From: Mycolicibacter arupensis
GTDB taxonomy: Bacteria; Actinomycetota; Actinomycetes; Mycobacteriales; Mycobacteriaceae
Reading direction: 5' to 3'
Length of the DNA: 64,000 bases
Assembly (NCBI RefSeq): GCF_002086515.1
Contig: NZ_MVHH01000010.1
Coordinates: 48,006 to 112,005, forward strand
Positions within the stretch are counted from its first letter, which is position 1. Every line of letters begins with the position of its first letter. Both the position numbers and the translations under genes were made by a program. Below the pieces are notes generated by a model. It did not search any database. It was not told the DNA's origin and saw only the letters and a list, made by a program, of their open reading frames with translations. Positions 8,786-17,571 of this stretch are shown in pieces.

Positions 8786-9600
8786 GCCCCGGCGCGGTCA
8801 GCGCCTGGACACCTCAGTCGGTCTGTACGCCCAGCTGTGTGCGCGGCGGTGGCGACCGGCCGTTCCCGGGTGTGGTGGCGCTGCGGGCGGCGCTGGTGAT
8901 CCTGGTGGCGCCGCTGCTGCCGCTGCTGGCGGTACCGATCCCGGGCCGTGTGCGCCTCCAGCGTGGTTGTTGCCTGCTGGTGTTGCGGGTTTTCGGGGTG
9001 CGGGTGACGACGACCGGCGGGCCGGTCCGCAATCTGCGCGGCATGTTGGTGGTCAGCGCGCACGTGTCGTGGCTGGACGTGTTCGTGATCGGCGCGATAT
9101 CGCCGGGAACGTTTGTGGCGCGCGCCGACCTCATCAGCTGGCCCGGTATCGGAACACTGGCCCGGCTGATGCGCATCGTTCCTATCGAGCGCGACAGCCT
9201 GCGCGGGCTGCCGGTGGTGGTGCAGACCGTGGCGGATCGGTTGCGGGCCGGCCGCACCGTCGTGGCGTTCCCGGAGGGCACCACCTGGTGTGGCCGGGCC
9301 CACGGGCGGTTCTATCCGGCGATGTTCCAGGCCGCCGTCGATGCCGCCCGGCCAGTGCAGCCCCTGCAGCTGAGCTACCACCACCACGACGGGGCTGTGT
9401 CGACCGTGCCGGCCTTCGTCGGCGACGACACCCTGGTCGCCTCGATGCGCCGACTGATCACTGCGCGACGCACGGTCGCGCACGTTCACGTCGCGGCCCT
9501 GCAGCTGCCCGGAAACGACCGGCGTGAGCTGGCCGCCCGCTGCCAGGCGGCGGCGGGATCGCGGGTGCGGCGGCGCCGGCGGGCGCGCGTCGCCTGTTGA
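8782..9600 (+). CDS. 1-acyl-sn-glycerol-3-phosphate acyltransferase family protein (Rv3026c-like)
   Basis: A 272-residue PlsC-family acyltransferase. The catalytic HX4D motif is HVSWLD and the second acceptor-binding motif is FPEGTT; a hydrophobic N-terminal segment ([18 protein letters not shown]) suggests membrane attachment. GTG at 8782 overlaps the stop of the GNAT gene, so the two form a transcriptional and probably functional pair. The substrate could be a lyso-phospholipid or an acylated ornithine-type lipid; the sequence does not decide. Confidence 0.9.
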   Translation: MSPGAVSAWTPQSVCTPSCVRGGGDRPFPGVVALRAALVILVAPLLPLLAVPIPGRVRLQRGCCLLVLRVFGVRVTTTGGPVRNLRGMLVVSAHVSWLDVFVIGAISPGTFVARADLISWPGIGTLARLMRIVPIERDSLRGLPVVVQTVADRLRAGRTVVAFPEGTTWCGRAHGRFYPAMFQAAVDAARPVQPLQLSYHHHDGAVSTVPAFVGDDTLVASMRRLITARRTVAHVHVAALQLPGNDRRELAARCQAAAGSRVRRRRRARVAC

Positions 9601-9662
9601 GCTGCGCGGCTGCCCGCCGCTGCGCCGGGGTGTCGGCGGCTTCCCGGTATCCTGGGCAGGTC

Positions 9663-10847
9663 ATGGTCTATCTGGATCACGCCGCCACCACCCCGATGCA
9701 CCCGCAAGCCATCGAGGCGATGGCGGCTGTGCTGGGCACGGTGGGAAACGCGTCCTCGCTGCATGCGGCCGGCCGCGCCGCCCGCCGCCGGATGGAGGAG
9801 TCCCGGGAGTCCATCGCAGCACAGCTCGGTACGCGCCCCTCGGAAGTGGTGTTCACCGCGGGCGGTACCGACGGCGACAACGTGGCAGTCAAGGGCATCT
9901 ACTGGGCGCGCCGCGATGCCGATGCGCGGCGCCGCCGGATCATCACCACCGAGGTCGAGCACCATGCGGTGCTGGATTCGGTGGGCTGGCTTGCCGACCA
10001 CGAGGGCGCCGAGATCACCTGGCTACCCACCGACGCGCAGGGGTCGGTCTCGCCGGACGCGTTGCGGGCGGAGTTAGACGGCGGCCGAGCCGAGGATGTC
10101 GCCCTGGTGACGGCGATGTGGGCCAACAACGAAGTCGGCACGGTGTTGCCGGTCACCGAACTGGCCGCTATCGCTGCTGAATTCGGGGTGCCGATGCACT
10201 CCGACGCCGTCCAGGCCGTCGGGCAGCTGCCGGTCGACTTCGGGGCCAGCGGACTGTCGGCGTTGAGCCTGACCGCCCACAAGTTCGGCGGGCCCTGCGG
10301 CACCGGGGCACTGCTGATTCGTCGCGATGTGTCCTGCGTTCCGCTGACACACGGTGGGGGCCAGGAACGCGACATCCGTTCGGGCACACCCGACGTCGCC
10401 GGTGCGGTCGGGATGGCCGCAGCGCTGGATCTTGCTGTGGGTTCGTTGGCGGAAACCTCCGGGCGGGTCGCGGCGCTGCGGGACCGGCTCATCGAGGGCG
10501 TGCTGACCAGCATCGACGACGCCCGCATCAACGGATCGCGAACTCACCGGCTGCCGGGCAATGCGCACTTCACCTTTTCCGGCTGCGAGGGTGATTCCCT
10601 GCTGATGTTGTTGGACGCCAACGGTATTGAGTGCTCCACCGGATCGGCCTGCACCGCCGGTGTGCCGCAACCCTCACACGTGCTCACCGCGATGGGTGCT
10701 GACCCGGTGGCCGCCCGCGGCTCACTGCGGCTGTCGCTGGGCCATACCAGCGTGGACAGCGACGTGGACGCGGTGCTGTCGGTACTTCCCGGCGCGGTGG
10801 ACCGGGCTCGGCACGCAATGCTGGCCGCGGCGGGGGTATCGCGATGA
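9663..10847 (+). CDS. iscS: Cysteine desulfurase, NifS/IscS family (Rv3025c-like)
   Basis: A 394-residue PLP-dependent cysteine desulfurase. It begins with the family signature [14 protein letters not shown]. The PLP lysine lies in [17 protein letters not shown] and the active-site cysteine loop is [20 protein letters not shown]. It overlaps mnmA by 4 bases, so its likely main job is to supply persulfide sulfur for tRNA 2-thiouridine made by MnmA, as well as Fe-S assembly. ATG 9663 is chosen because the family starts there. A TATCCT hexamer 9 bases upstream may be the -10 box. Confidence 0.93.
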   Translation: MVYLDHAATTPMHPQAIEAMAAVLGTVGNASSLHAAGRAARRRMEESRESIAAQLGTRPSEVVFTAGGTDGDNVAVKGIYWARRDADARRRRIITTEVEHHAVLDSVGWLADHEGAEITWLPTDAQGSVSPDALRAELDGGRAEDVALVTAMWANNEVGTVLPVTELAAIAAEFGVPMHSDAVQAVGQLPVDFGASGLSALSLTAHKFGGPCGTGALLIRRDVSCVPLTHGGGQERDIRSGTPDVAGAVGMAAALDLAVGSLAETSGRVAALRDRLIEGVLTSIDDARINGSRTHRLPGNAHFTFSGCEGDSLLMLLDANGIECSTGSACTAGVPQPSHVLTAMGADPVAARGSLRLSLGHTSVDSDVDAVLSVLPGAVDRARHAMLAAAGVSR

Positions 10848-11917
10848 AGGTGGTCGCCGCGATGAGCGGCGGAGTGGACTCCTCGGTGGCGGCGGCCCGC
10901 ATGGTCGATGCCGGGCACGACGTGGTCGGCGTGCATCTGGCCCTGTCACGCAACCCGGGCACTCTGCGGACCGGATCGCGGGGCTGTTGCTCGCGAGAGG
11001 ACTCCGACGACGCCCGCCGCGTTGCCGATGTACTGGGCATCCCGTTCTACGTGTGGGACTTCTCCGAGCAGTTCAAGGACGAGGTGATCGACGACTTCGT
11101 CGAGTCCTACGCCCGCGGCGAGACCCCCAATCCCTGTATGCGGTGCAACGAGAAGATCAAGTTCTCCGCGCTGGCCGCACGAGCCCTCGCACTCGGCTTC
11201 GACATGGTGGCCACCGGTCATTACGCGCGGCTCGCCGACGGTCGACTGCGCCGCGCGGTGGACGCCGACAAGGATCAGTCCTACGTGCTCGCGGTGCTCT
11301 CGGCCCAACAGCTCCGTCACGCCGCGTTTCCGATCGGGGACACGCCCAAGCCGCAGATCCGCGCCGAAGCCGCCGAACGCGGCCTGGCGGTGGCGAGCAA
11401 GCCCGACAGTCACGACATCTGCTTCATCCCGACGGGCGACACCCGCACCTTCCTCGGTGGCCACATCGGAGTGCGGCCCGGCGCCGTGGTCGACACCGGG
11501 GGCTCGGTGTTGGCGCAGCATGACGGGGTGCACGGTTTCACCATCGGCCAACGCAAGGGCCTGGGTATCGCCGGCCCCGGCCCGGACGGTCAGCCGCGCT
11601 ATGTCACCGGTATCGATGCCGCGACCGGCACCGTCACCGTCGGGTCGGCCACCGACTTGAACGTGATCGAGCTGATCGGGCGGGCACCGGTGTTCACCTC
11701 TGGGCAGCCGTGGCGCGGCCCAGTCGAGTGCGAGGTGCAGGTGCGCGCTCACGGTGAGGCTGTCGGCGCGGTCGCCGAACTGGTGGATGACATGTTGCGG
11801 GTTCAGCTGCGTGAGCCGTTGCGGGGCGTGGCCCGTGGGCAGACCCTGGCCTGCTACCGCCCGGACGCGGACGGCGACGAGGTGATCGCCAGCGCGACCA
11901 TCGGAGACACGGCCTAG
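10844..11917 (+). CDS. mnmA: tRNA-specific 2-thiouridylase MnmA (TrmU)
   Basis: This 357-residue protein makes the 2-thio group of wobble uridine 34 in tRNA-Lys, -Glu and -Gln. The N-terminal PP-loop is [11 protein letters not shown]. The catalytic nucleophile is in [15 protein letters not shown] and the persulfide cysteine in [11 protein letters not shown]. The C-terminal beta-barrel follows. The ATG overlaps the stop codon of the upstream cysteine desulfurase (ATGA), consistent with direct sulfur transfer. Length is normal. Confidence 0.95.
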   Translation: MKVVAAMSGGVDSSVAAARMVDAGHDVVGVHLALSRNPGTLRTGSRGCCSREDSDDARRVADVLGIPFYVWDFSEQFKDEVIDDFVESYARGETPNPCMRCNEKIKFSALAARALALGFDMVATGHYARLADGRLRRAVDADKDQSYVLAVLSAQQLRHAAFPIGDTPKPQIRAEAAERGLAVASKPDSHDICFIPTGDTRTFLGGHIGVRPGAVVDTGGSVLAQHDGVHGFTIGQRKGLGIAGPGPDGQPRYVTGIDAATGTVTVGSATDLNVIELIGRAPVFTSGQPWRGPVECEVQVRAHGEAVGAVAELVDDMLRVQLREPLRGVARGQTLACYRPDADGDEVIASATIGDTA

Positions 11918-11927
11918 CCGACCGGCC

Positions 11928-12710
11928 TCACAGAAGTCCCGGAAAGCTGCCGCCGTCAAGGCGCAGGCTGACTCCGGAGATATAGCCGGCGTGCGCGCTG
12001 CACAGAAACGCGCACGCGGCACCCACTTCGGCGGGCCGTCCAAGGCGACCGGCGGCGATCGACGCCGCTTGGCGTTGCCGGGCAGCGTCCACACTGATCC
12101 CCAGCGCTGCGGCTTCCAGGGCGGCCAGCTGCTGCTGGCGCCCGGAGTCGATACGCTCCGGCAGCAGTTGGTTGATCGTCACGTTGTCGGCAACCGTCAG
12201 GCGTTGCAGGCCCTTCATCACCGCAGTCAGACCCGTGCGGGCACCCGAGGAAGCGGCCATCAGCGGGTTGGGACTGGCCACCATCGCCGAGGTGATGTTG
12301 ACGACGCGACCGAAACGCCGATCGCGCATGCCGCCGATCACGGCCCGAACGAGAGCGATCGGGGCAAAGAAGTGTCCCTCGAGGGCAAGGCTGAATGCCG
12401 CGTCGTCGGTGTCGAGCAGCGAGCCCGGTTGCGGCCCTGCGTTGTTGGTCACCAGGATGTCTGGTTGGGGGCATGCGCCGAGCAGCTCAGCGCGACCCGA
12501 CGAAGTGCTCAGGTCCGCGGTCACCGCGCGGACGGCGATGTCGGGATGGGCGGCGGACAGCTTGGCCGAAGTGGCGTCCAGCGATGCCTGGTCGCGGCCG
12601 TTGATCACGACGTTGACCCCTTCGGCGGCAAGGGCTTCGGCGCAGGCGCGGCCCAGCCCTTTACTGGACGCGCAGACTACCGCCCAGCGGCCGGCGATAC
12701 CTAGGTCCAT
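11928..12710 (-). CDS. Short-chain dehydrogenase/reductase next to FAD monooxygenase
   Basis: A 260-residue SDR-like protein (GIAGRWAVVCASSKGLGRACA, then VTNNAGPQPG). The cofactor loop is ASSKGLG instead of TGxxxGxG, and the usual YxxxK is replaced by SGARTGL (no catalytic Tyr visible), so it is an SDR of the divergent type seen in some 3-oxoacyl-ACP reductase-like proteins; activity is uncertain. ATG 12710 has a good ribosome-binding site (GGAAGG, 8 bases upstream). An alternative ATG at 12761 would overlap the stop codon of the upstream monooxygenase gene. It is probably co-transcribed with that gene. Confidence 0.85.
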   Translation of the reverse strand: MDLGIAGRWAVVCASSKGLGRACAEALAAEGVNVVINGRDQASLDATSAKLSAAHPDIAVRAVTADLSTSSGRAELLGACPQPDILVTNNAGPQPGSLLDTDDAAFSLALEGHFFAPIALVRAVIGGMRDRRFGRVVNITSAMVASPNPLMAASSGARTGLTAVMKGLQRLTVADNVTINQLLPERIDSGRQQQLAALEAAALGISVDAARQRQAASIAAGRLGRPAEVGAACAFLCSAHAGYISGVSLRLDGGSFPGLL

Positions 12711-12747
12711 GAGAGTGGCCTTCCGGTGTTGTGCGGCATGGTCGACG

Positions 12748-15672
12748 TCACTGCGGTCCATCGAGCGACTGGGGGCTGCCGGTGCGGCGGCGGACCAGCT
12801 CGGCGCCGTAGTCGTTGCCGTTGGGGGTACGCACCACGGTGTGGATATGGAAGCGCTCGGGCTCGCTGTTACTCAAGAACACGCCCGCGTGATGATCGAA
12901 CTCGATCAGGATGACCGGGCTTTGGATCCGGTAATAGAACGGGGAGCTGTCGTCGGTGCCGCCGATCCAGCAGAACCAGGTCTGGTCGAGGTGTTCGCGG
13001 ACGCTGTTCAGCCGGGCGTTCCGCGGCCCGTCGGGCTGATACCGCAAGAACACCTCGACCAGCTCCAGCGTGGCTTCGCGCAGGTGGTCCGGGCAGTCAG
13101 CCAGGTTCAGCCCTTCATAGGGGATCTCGCGATTGTCCTGGAACATGCCGGCCAGATGAAGCTCGTCAGCGGGGTGCACCCGGCCCGCAGGCATCGCCGG
13201 ATCACGCTTGGCGTGGTAAAGAATCGCCTGATCGGCAAGTTCGGCGGGTAGCGCTCGAATCAGGTCCAGCCCGCCCTGCTGGTGTTCGGTGAACAGCACG
13301 GTACCGGCGTGGACGCCGGTGTCGATCTCATTGGGTTCGGCGCCGAGGAAGATCGGAGTGAACACCTGCTGGTCACCGATGAACAGGCAGTTGAGGCACA
13401 GATGGTGGCCGTAGAGGTTCCAGCCCCATGGTTCGTCGGCCGACGGGGTGCCGAAGATGTTGATGTTGTAGCTGTTCTCGTTGAGCAGCCGGGGAAGCCG
13501 GACCAGCTCGCCGAGAAAGCCGTTGGTGGCCATGATGTTACGGATCAGCTCGTAGCCCTGTGCGCTGACGCTGGACCGGATCAACGCGTGCGCGCGAGCC
13601 CGGATGGCGTCATCGTGCTCTTCGAGGCGTAGCCCGAACCGGTTCAGGTAGAACTCCGGATTCATCCACGCCCGCCACACCTTGCTGTTCAACGGGTGTA
13701 CCAGCCGTTGGCGGTCGGTCTCGGAAACGGCCTCGATCAATGCGTTGGCGGCGGTGAGGGCCTCGCCGGTGGGTGCGCCCTCGTGACCGCCCAACGGGTA
13801 GAGGCCGTCGCGGCGGGTGCCGTCGGTGGTGATGCCGTGGAAAGTGCCGGACTCGAACAGCTGCTTCCACCATTTGAGGGCATCGCCGAGCAGCGGGGCA
13901 TGACACATGGCATCGGTGTAGCCGGCGGCGTCGTAGTGGTCGAGGCCGGCCAGCCGGGGGTGATTGGGCGGGTAGAGATGCCGACGGAAGCCCTCCGGGG
14001 GCGGAGCGCACGGCGTCGATTCGTCAGCCGCGGGACCGTCGAGCAGCCGATGGATGGCCGGTTCGAAGCCTGCCAGCTCCGCGGGCTGGTGGGCGACGGC
14101 GAGGATGTGTCCGTCGGGGCGAATCAGCAGCGCCGTCACGTCGGTGAGTTCGACCGCCTTGATCCAGTCGGCGACGTCGGGTGCGTCGCGGTCCAGGCGC
14201 ACGACGGTAACCGGATATCGGGGGTTGATCGCCGGTGCTGTGGCCGAGTCGAGCAGCAGCACGGTGAAGGCCGCGCTCTCTACCAGATCGAGGACCGCCG
14301 TCCGGCTTCCGCCCGCGTCGAGCCAGCCGTGCGGCAATCGCCGCCCGGTGATGGCGCGGGGCTGGAAATCGGTGACGTCGGTGATGCCGGGCTCGTCCGG
14401 ATCGTAGGAGAAGCCCAGTTGCAGTGCCACCGAGTCGAAGTGAGGGCGTTGACGCTCAATGACTTCCGCGATGACTTCTGCGTTTGCCGGATCGGCTGTG
14501 AAGGCCGCGGCGGCACTGTCGTCTTGGGCGACCGGGTTGAAGATGTCGAGTGCCCGGATCGCTCCGAGATTGGTCAGGCTCTGGTCGGCGTTGCGTCGCG
14601 CCACCTGCTGCCGTTCGGCCTGGTAGGTATTGAGCAGCGACGACGGTGCCCAGCCGCCCAGGACGGCGGAGAGCTTCCACGCCAGATTGTGGGCGTCCTG
14701 GAGCCCGGTGTTGAGGCCCAGGCCTCCGGTAGGCGGGAATCGATGTGCCGCGTCACCGGCCAGAAAGATGTTCCCTATCCGATAGTTCTGCGCCACTTCG
14801 GCGTTGAGGGTCCAGGGGGTGCACGCGATGACCTCGACGGCGATGTGCTCGGCGCCGGGACCCAGGGCCGCCCGGATATGCCCGAGGGCCAGCTCCGGGG
14901 TGAAGCCGGACATGTCGACCCGTCCTGGGGGCAATGCCACGTTATAGGTCCACAGCCCTGCGGGTTGGTAGGCCAGCAGGGTGCCCTTCAAGGACGGGGC
15001 CAGGACCCAGTTCAGCACTCCGGGGCGGGTGCGCACCACCTCGGTCAGGTCAGCCGCGAAGGTCATTGACACCGCGGATGCGATATCGGCAACCCCCGAC
15101 ATCGGCACACCCAGCGCGGCGCGCACCGTGCTGCCGGCGCCGTCGCAGGCCACCAGAAAGGGTGAAGTGACGCGATAGAGTCCGCCCGGTCCGTGCACGG
15201 TGCTGGTGACCTGGCCGTCGCTCTGCTGGGCCGAGACCCACTCGTGGCCACGGCGCAGATCGATCAGCGGCTCGGCCGCAGCACGATCGAACAGCACGGA
15301 TTCCAGTTCAGGCTGTGGGATGTTCAGTGTCCCCGTTGCGGCGAGCGTGCCGATGTCGTCCCCTTGCCGTTCGTAGCGCAACGACCCGAAACACACCCCG
15401 CTCAAGGTGGTGACAAATCGGACCTCGCTGGTCAACTCCGCGGGCGCGGAGATAGCGCGCAGCGCATCGACATCCACGGAGAGCTCGCGCAGGATCTCGA
15501 TGGTGCGGGGGTTGACCGCGTGCGCGCGGGGCAGCGTGCGGGGCTGTTCGTCCCGCTCGAGTACCACGGTCGCGACCCCGCGCCGTGCCAGCAGCAGCGC
15601 GAGGGTCACCCCGACGATCCCGCCGCCGGCCACGACGACCGGCACGCGTTCCTGAACATCTGTGGCAGCCAT
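12748..15672 (-). CDS. Fusion of aromatic-type FAD monooxygenase with C-terminal DUF3500 domain
   Basis: This is one uninterrupted 974-residue protein. Residues 10-545 are a complete class A flavin monooxygenase (PheA/MhpA/RdmE type): GGGIVG at 16-21 binds ADP, DG at 177-178, FLAGDAAHRFPPTGG with GD at 306-307, and the thioredoxin-like C-terminal domain ending near TALLIRPDGHILAVA. After a linker at ~545-580, residues ~580-965 match the pattern of DUF3500 (PF12006): PLNSKVWRAW, an YNINIFGTP stretch, GHH at 755-757, FTPIFLGAEP, then HIHTVVRTP and DYG at 942-956. The fusion has no recognised function. It is followed by an SDR gene and faces a TetR gene across twin operators, so it is probably repressed until its substrate appears. 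The DUF3500 call is from remembered motifs, not a search. Confidence 0.8.
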   Translation of the reverse strand: MAATDVQERVPVVVAGGGIVGVTLALLLARRGVATVVLERDEQPRTLPRAHAVNPRTIEILRELSVDVDALRAISAPAELTSEVRFVTTLSGVCFGSLRYERQGDDIGTLAATGTLNIPQPELESVLFDRAAAEPLIDLRRGHEWVSAQQSDGQVTSTVHGPGGLYRVTSPFLVACDGAGSTVRAALGVPMSGVADIASAVSMTFAADLTEVVRTRPGVLNWVLAPSLKGTLLAYQPAGLWTYNVALPPGRVDMSGFTPELALGHIRAALGPGAEHIAVEVIACTPWTLNAEVAQNYRIGNIFLAGDAAHRFPPTGGLGLNTGLQDAHNLAWKLSAVLGGWAPSSLLNTYQAERQQVARRNADQSLTNLGAIRALDIFNPVAQDDSAAAAFTADPANAEVIAEVIERQRPHFDSVALQLGFSYDPDEPGITDVTDFQPRAITGRRLPHGWLDAGGSRTAVLDLVESAAFTVLLLDSATAPAINPRYPVTVVRLDRDAPDVADWIKAVELTDVTALLIRPDGHILAVAHQPAELAGFEPAIHRLLDGPAADESTPCAPPPEGFRRHLYPPNHPRLAGLDHYDAAGYTDAMCHAPLLGDALKWWKQLFESGTFHGITTDGTRRDGLYPLGGHEGAPTGEALTAANALIEAVSETDRQRLVHPLNSKVWRAWMNPEFYLNRFGLRLEEHDDAIRARAHALIRSSVSAQGYELIRNIMATNGFLGELVRLPRLLNENSYNINIFGTPSADEPWGWNLYGHHLCLNCLFIGDQQVFTPIFLGAEPNEIDTGVHAGTVLFTEHQQGGLDLIRALPAELADQAILYHAKRDPAMPAGRVHPADELHLAGMFQDNREIPYEGLNLADCPDHLREATLELVEVFLRYQPDGPRNARLNSVREHLDQTWFCWIGGTDDSSPFYYRIQSPVILIEFDHHAGVFLSNSEPERFHIHTVVRTPNGNDYGAELVRRRTGSPQSLDGPQ

Positions 15673-15715
15673 CTGACGTCCTTTCGCTATGGCGACGACT
15701 CCACCGTAGCTACTG

Positions 15716-15753
15716 TTGAGATGTATCTCAATAGCTATTGACGATCATCTCAA
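15716..15753. promoter_or_regulatory. Tandem operators in the monooxygenase/TetR intergenic region
   Basis: Site 1 (15716-15731) is TTGAGATGTATCTCAA, with perfect 7-base arms. Site 2 (15738-15753) is TTGACGATCATCTCAA, sharing 11 of 16 bases (the first 4 and last 7). Their centres are 22 bases apart, about two helical turns. Both lie 44 to 81 bases before the monooxygenase start. They are the expected binding sites of the divergent TetR regulator. Confidence 0.65.
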
Positions 15754-15844
15754 CAAAGGTGACGGAACCCCCGGTGCGGGCAGGCGTTGTTGGTAGCCTT
15801 CACATCGGGGTGATCCTGGTTTTCACCTCAGGGAAGGAGTGGCT

Positions 15845-16489
15845 GTGCCCAGCTCTGCTGGCGACGCGCGGAAGCGGGCCCGCCTCACTCCCGATCAACG
15901 TCGTGATCACCTGATCCGAACCGCGATTGCCATGTTCGCCGAAGAAGGCGTGGCAGCTACCTCGATCCTGCGGCTCACGCAGGCGGCCGGGGTCTCCAAC
16001 GGCATTTTCTACCACTATTTTTCCAACAAGCAGGAGCTCGAGGACGCGGTGGCCCTGGTGGTGCTGGGCGACCATGTGGCGCGCCTGGCCGAGGTGCAGC
16101 GGAGCGGAAGTTATTCGGCCCGTATTGCCATAGGCGCGGTCGGGACCATGAGGGCGATCGCGGCCAACCGGGAGCTCGGCGCGATCATGACGCAATACCT
16201 GGAACAGCATCACGACGCGGCACGGCGCTCGTCGGTCCAGATCGACGATGACGTCCGTGCCGGTGTCGAGGCCGGTGAGTTCGACATCAACGGCCCGCGT
16301 CAGCTGGTGGTCGACATCCTGGTAGCGACTCTCGCGGTCGGCGCCCGGGCGGTCCTGGCTGGGGCGGAACCCGATGACACCGGCGAGGAGGTCGCGGCGG
16401 CCCATCTGCGTGTGCTCGGTGTTTCCCGCCGGCGTGCCGACGGCATCGCGGCACGAGCACGCGCCATGTCCGGGTTGTCGCACGGCTGA
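15845..16489 (+). CDS. TetR-family transcriptional regulator, divergent from FAD monooxygenase
   Basis: A 214-residue TetR-type repressor. The N-terminal DNA-binding domain is clear: RRDHLIRTAIAMFAEEGVAA, then TQAAGVSNGIFYHYFSNKQE. The remaining residues form the helical ligand-binding domain. GTG 15845 is preferred over GTG 15839 because the ribosome-binding site AAGGAG (15834-15839) is then 5 bases away. It faces the monooxygenase-DUF3500 gene across 172 bases containing two related palindromes, so it most likely represses that gene, and perhaps itself through GGTGA/TCACC at 15809-15827. The effector is presumably the monooxygenase substrate. Confidence 0.9.
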   Translation: MPSSAGDARKRARLTPDQRRDHLIRTAIAMFAEEGVAATSILRLTQAAGVSNGIFYHYFSNKQELEDAVALVVLGDHVARLAEVQRSGSYSARIAIGAVGTMRAIAANRELGAIMTQYLEQHHDAARRSSVQIDDDVRAGVEAGEFDINGPRQLVVDILVATLAVGARAVLAGAEPDDTGEEVAAAHLRVLGVSRRRADGIAARARAMSGLSHG

Positions 16490-16514
16490 CCGCGGTACGT
16501 GTCACTGTGGGGGT

Positions 16515-16880
16515 ATGGCGACTGCTGCGATAACGGTTATGGCCTTGCTGTTCCTTGCTATGGGCCTGTTTGGTTTGGCCGCACCGACGGCTTTGGTTGC
16601 CCCGTTCGGCATCGTGCTGGGCGGAGCCGAAGGCAGAGGCGAAGTGCGTGCCGTATACGGCGGGTTCGGCGTTGCGATCGCGGTACTGTTGGCGCTGGCC
16701 GCGTTCGGCGTCCCAGGGCTGCGTCCCGGAGCAGTTGTCGCTGTCGCGGCCAGCCTTCTGGGGATGGCTTTCGGCCGGCTGGTAGCCAGGTTGTTTGAGC
16801 GACCCTCTGGGTTCTACCCGGCGTGGTTCTACTTCTGGGTTGAGGTCGCCGGCGGGGCGGTACTGCTTGCCGCGGCGTGA
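16515..16880 (+). CDS. Small integral membrane protein, DUF4345-like
   Basis: A 121-residue hydrophobic protein with four predicted membrane segments (TAAITVMALLFLAMGLFGLA; ALVAPFGIVLG; YGGFGVAIAVLLALAAFGV; VEVAGGAVLLAAA). The RAVYGGFGVAIA and SGFYPAWFYFWVE segments resemble DUF4345 proteins. It starts 25 bases after the TetR gene and may be co-transcribed with it. No enzymatic motif is visible and function is unknown. Confidence 0.8.
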   Translation: MATAAITVMALLFLAMGLFGLAAPTALVAPFGIVLGGAEGRGEVRAVYGGFGVAIAVLLALAAFGVPGLRPGAVVAVAASLLGMAFGRLVARLFERPSGFYPAWFYFWVEVAGGAVLLAAA

Positions 16881-16885
16881 CTGTG

Positions 16886-17518
16886 TCACCCGGGTACATT
16901 GGCCGCCAAGTTGGTGAGAACCAGGTCGCTGTCTGAGGGCGAGAAGCCACAGTAGGTGACCTCCAAGAGAACCACCGACTTGAGCTGGTAGGCCCGGCCG
17001 CAGGCGCCGGCGCTGGTGTGCAGAGATTGTTCGTCGCCGGCCCACTCGCCGACCAAACCCGGCCCGGCCGCGGTGTCGGCGCACCCGGCGACGGCGGCCA
17101 GCAGTGCGTCGAAGGCATGGTGGGAGGCGTCGGCGTCGGGGTAGACGGCGGCCCCCTCGGAGATCATGGCGGCCTGGGGTGGGTACTGGTAGGTGGTCTT
17201 GTGGAAATGCGTTGTAGCCGAACCGAACACCTCCGTATCGGCGAAGATGAAGTGGCACGGTGGGGGGACGGTGGCGGCCAGGTCATCGATGTCTGTCGGC
17301 GAGCCTGAATCCATGGTGGGGATGATGCTCAGCTGTTCGTCAGCGCCGAGGATGGCCCGCATCCGCGCTGTGCCGAGCATGATCCGGCCCAGCTGCACGC
17401 CCCCGTCGGACGTGGGCGGTGCCGCCAGGGGCAGGGCCGTTCCGCCGACCACGCGGCTGCAGCTCGCCACCGCCGCAATCACCGCCCAGATCGGAACCAG
17501 CCGCCACTTTCTCACCAC
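16886..17518 (-). CDS. lpqA: Lipoprotein with PknH-type extracellular sensor domain (LpqA-like)
   Basis: A 210-residue exported lipoprotein. The signal peptide VPIWAVIAAVASCSRVVGG ends at a lipobox-like VASC, giving an acylated Cys20. The mature part (LGRIMLGTARMRAILGADEQ; VYPDADASHHAFDALLAAV; cysteines spaced as in the PknH extracellular domain) fits the mycobacterial PknH_C/LppH-like family. Synteny with Rv3016, upstream of the MetE-like gene, supports the lpqA name. It probably sits on the outer face of the cytoplasmic membrane; its ligand is unknown. Confidence 0.8.
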   Translation of the reverse strand: MVRKWRLVPIWAVIAAVASCSRVVGGTALPLAAPPTSDGGVQLGRIMLGTARMRAILGADEQLSIIPTMDSGSPTDIDDLAATVPPPCHFIFADTEVFGSATTHFHKTTYQYPPQAAMISEGAAVYPDADASHHAFDALLAAVAGCADTAAGPGLVGEWAGDEQSLHTSAGACGRAYQLKSVVLLEVTYCGFSPSDSDLVLTNLAANVPG

Positions 17519-17571
17519 CGAAGGCTAGCCCCGCCGTCCTCAGAGCAACGCCACTTCAATACGGTTGTCCG

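Noticed and set aside
12711..12761. Earlier start for the SDR gene at 12761
   Set aside because: It would overlap the monooxygenase stop codon and lacks a ribosome-binding site, while ATG 12710 has GGAAGG eight bases upstream. Translational coupling remains possible.
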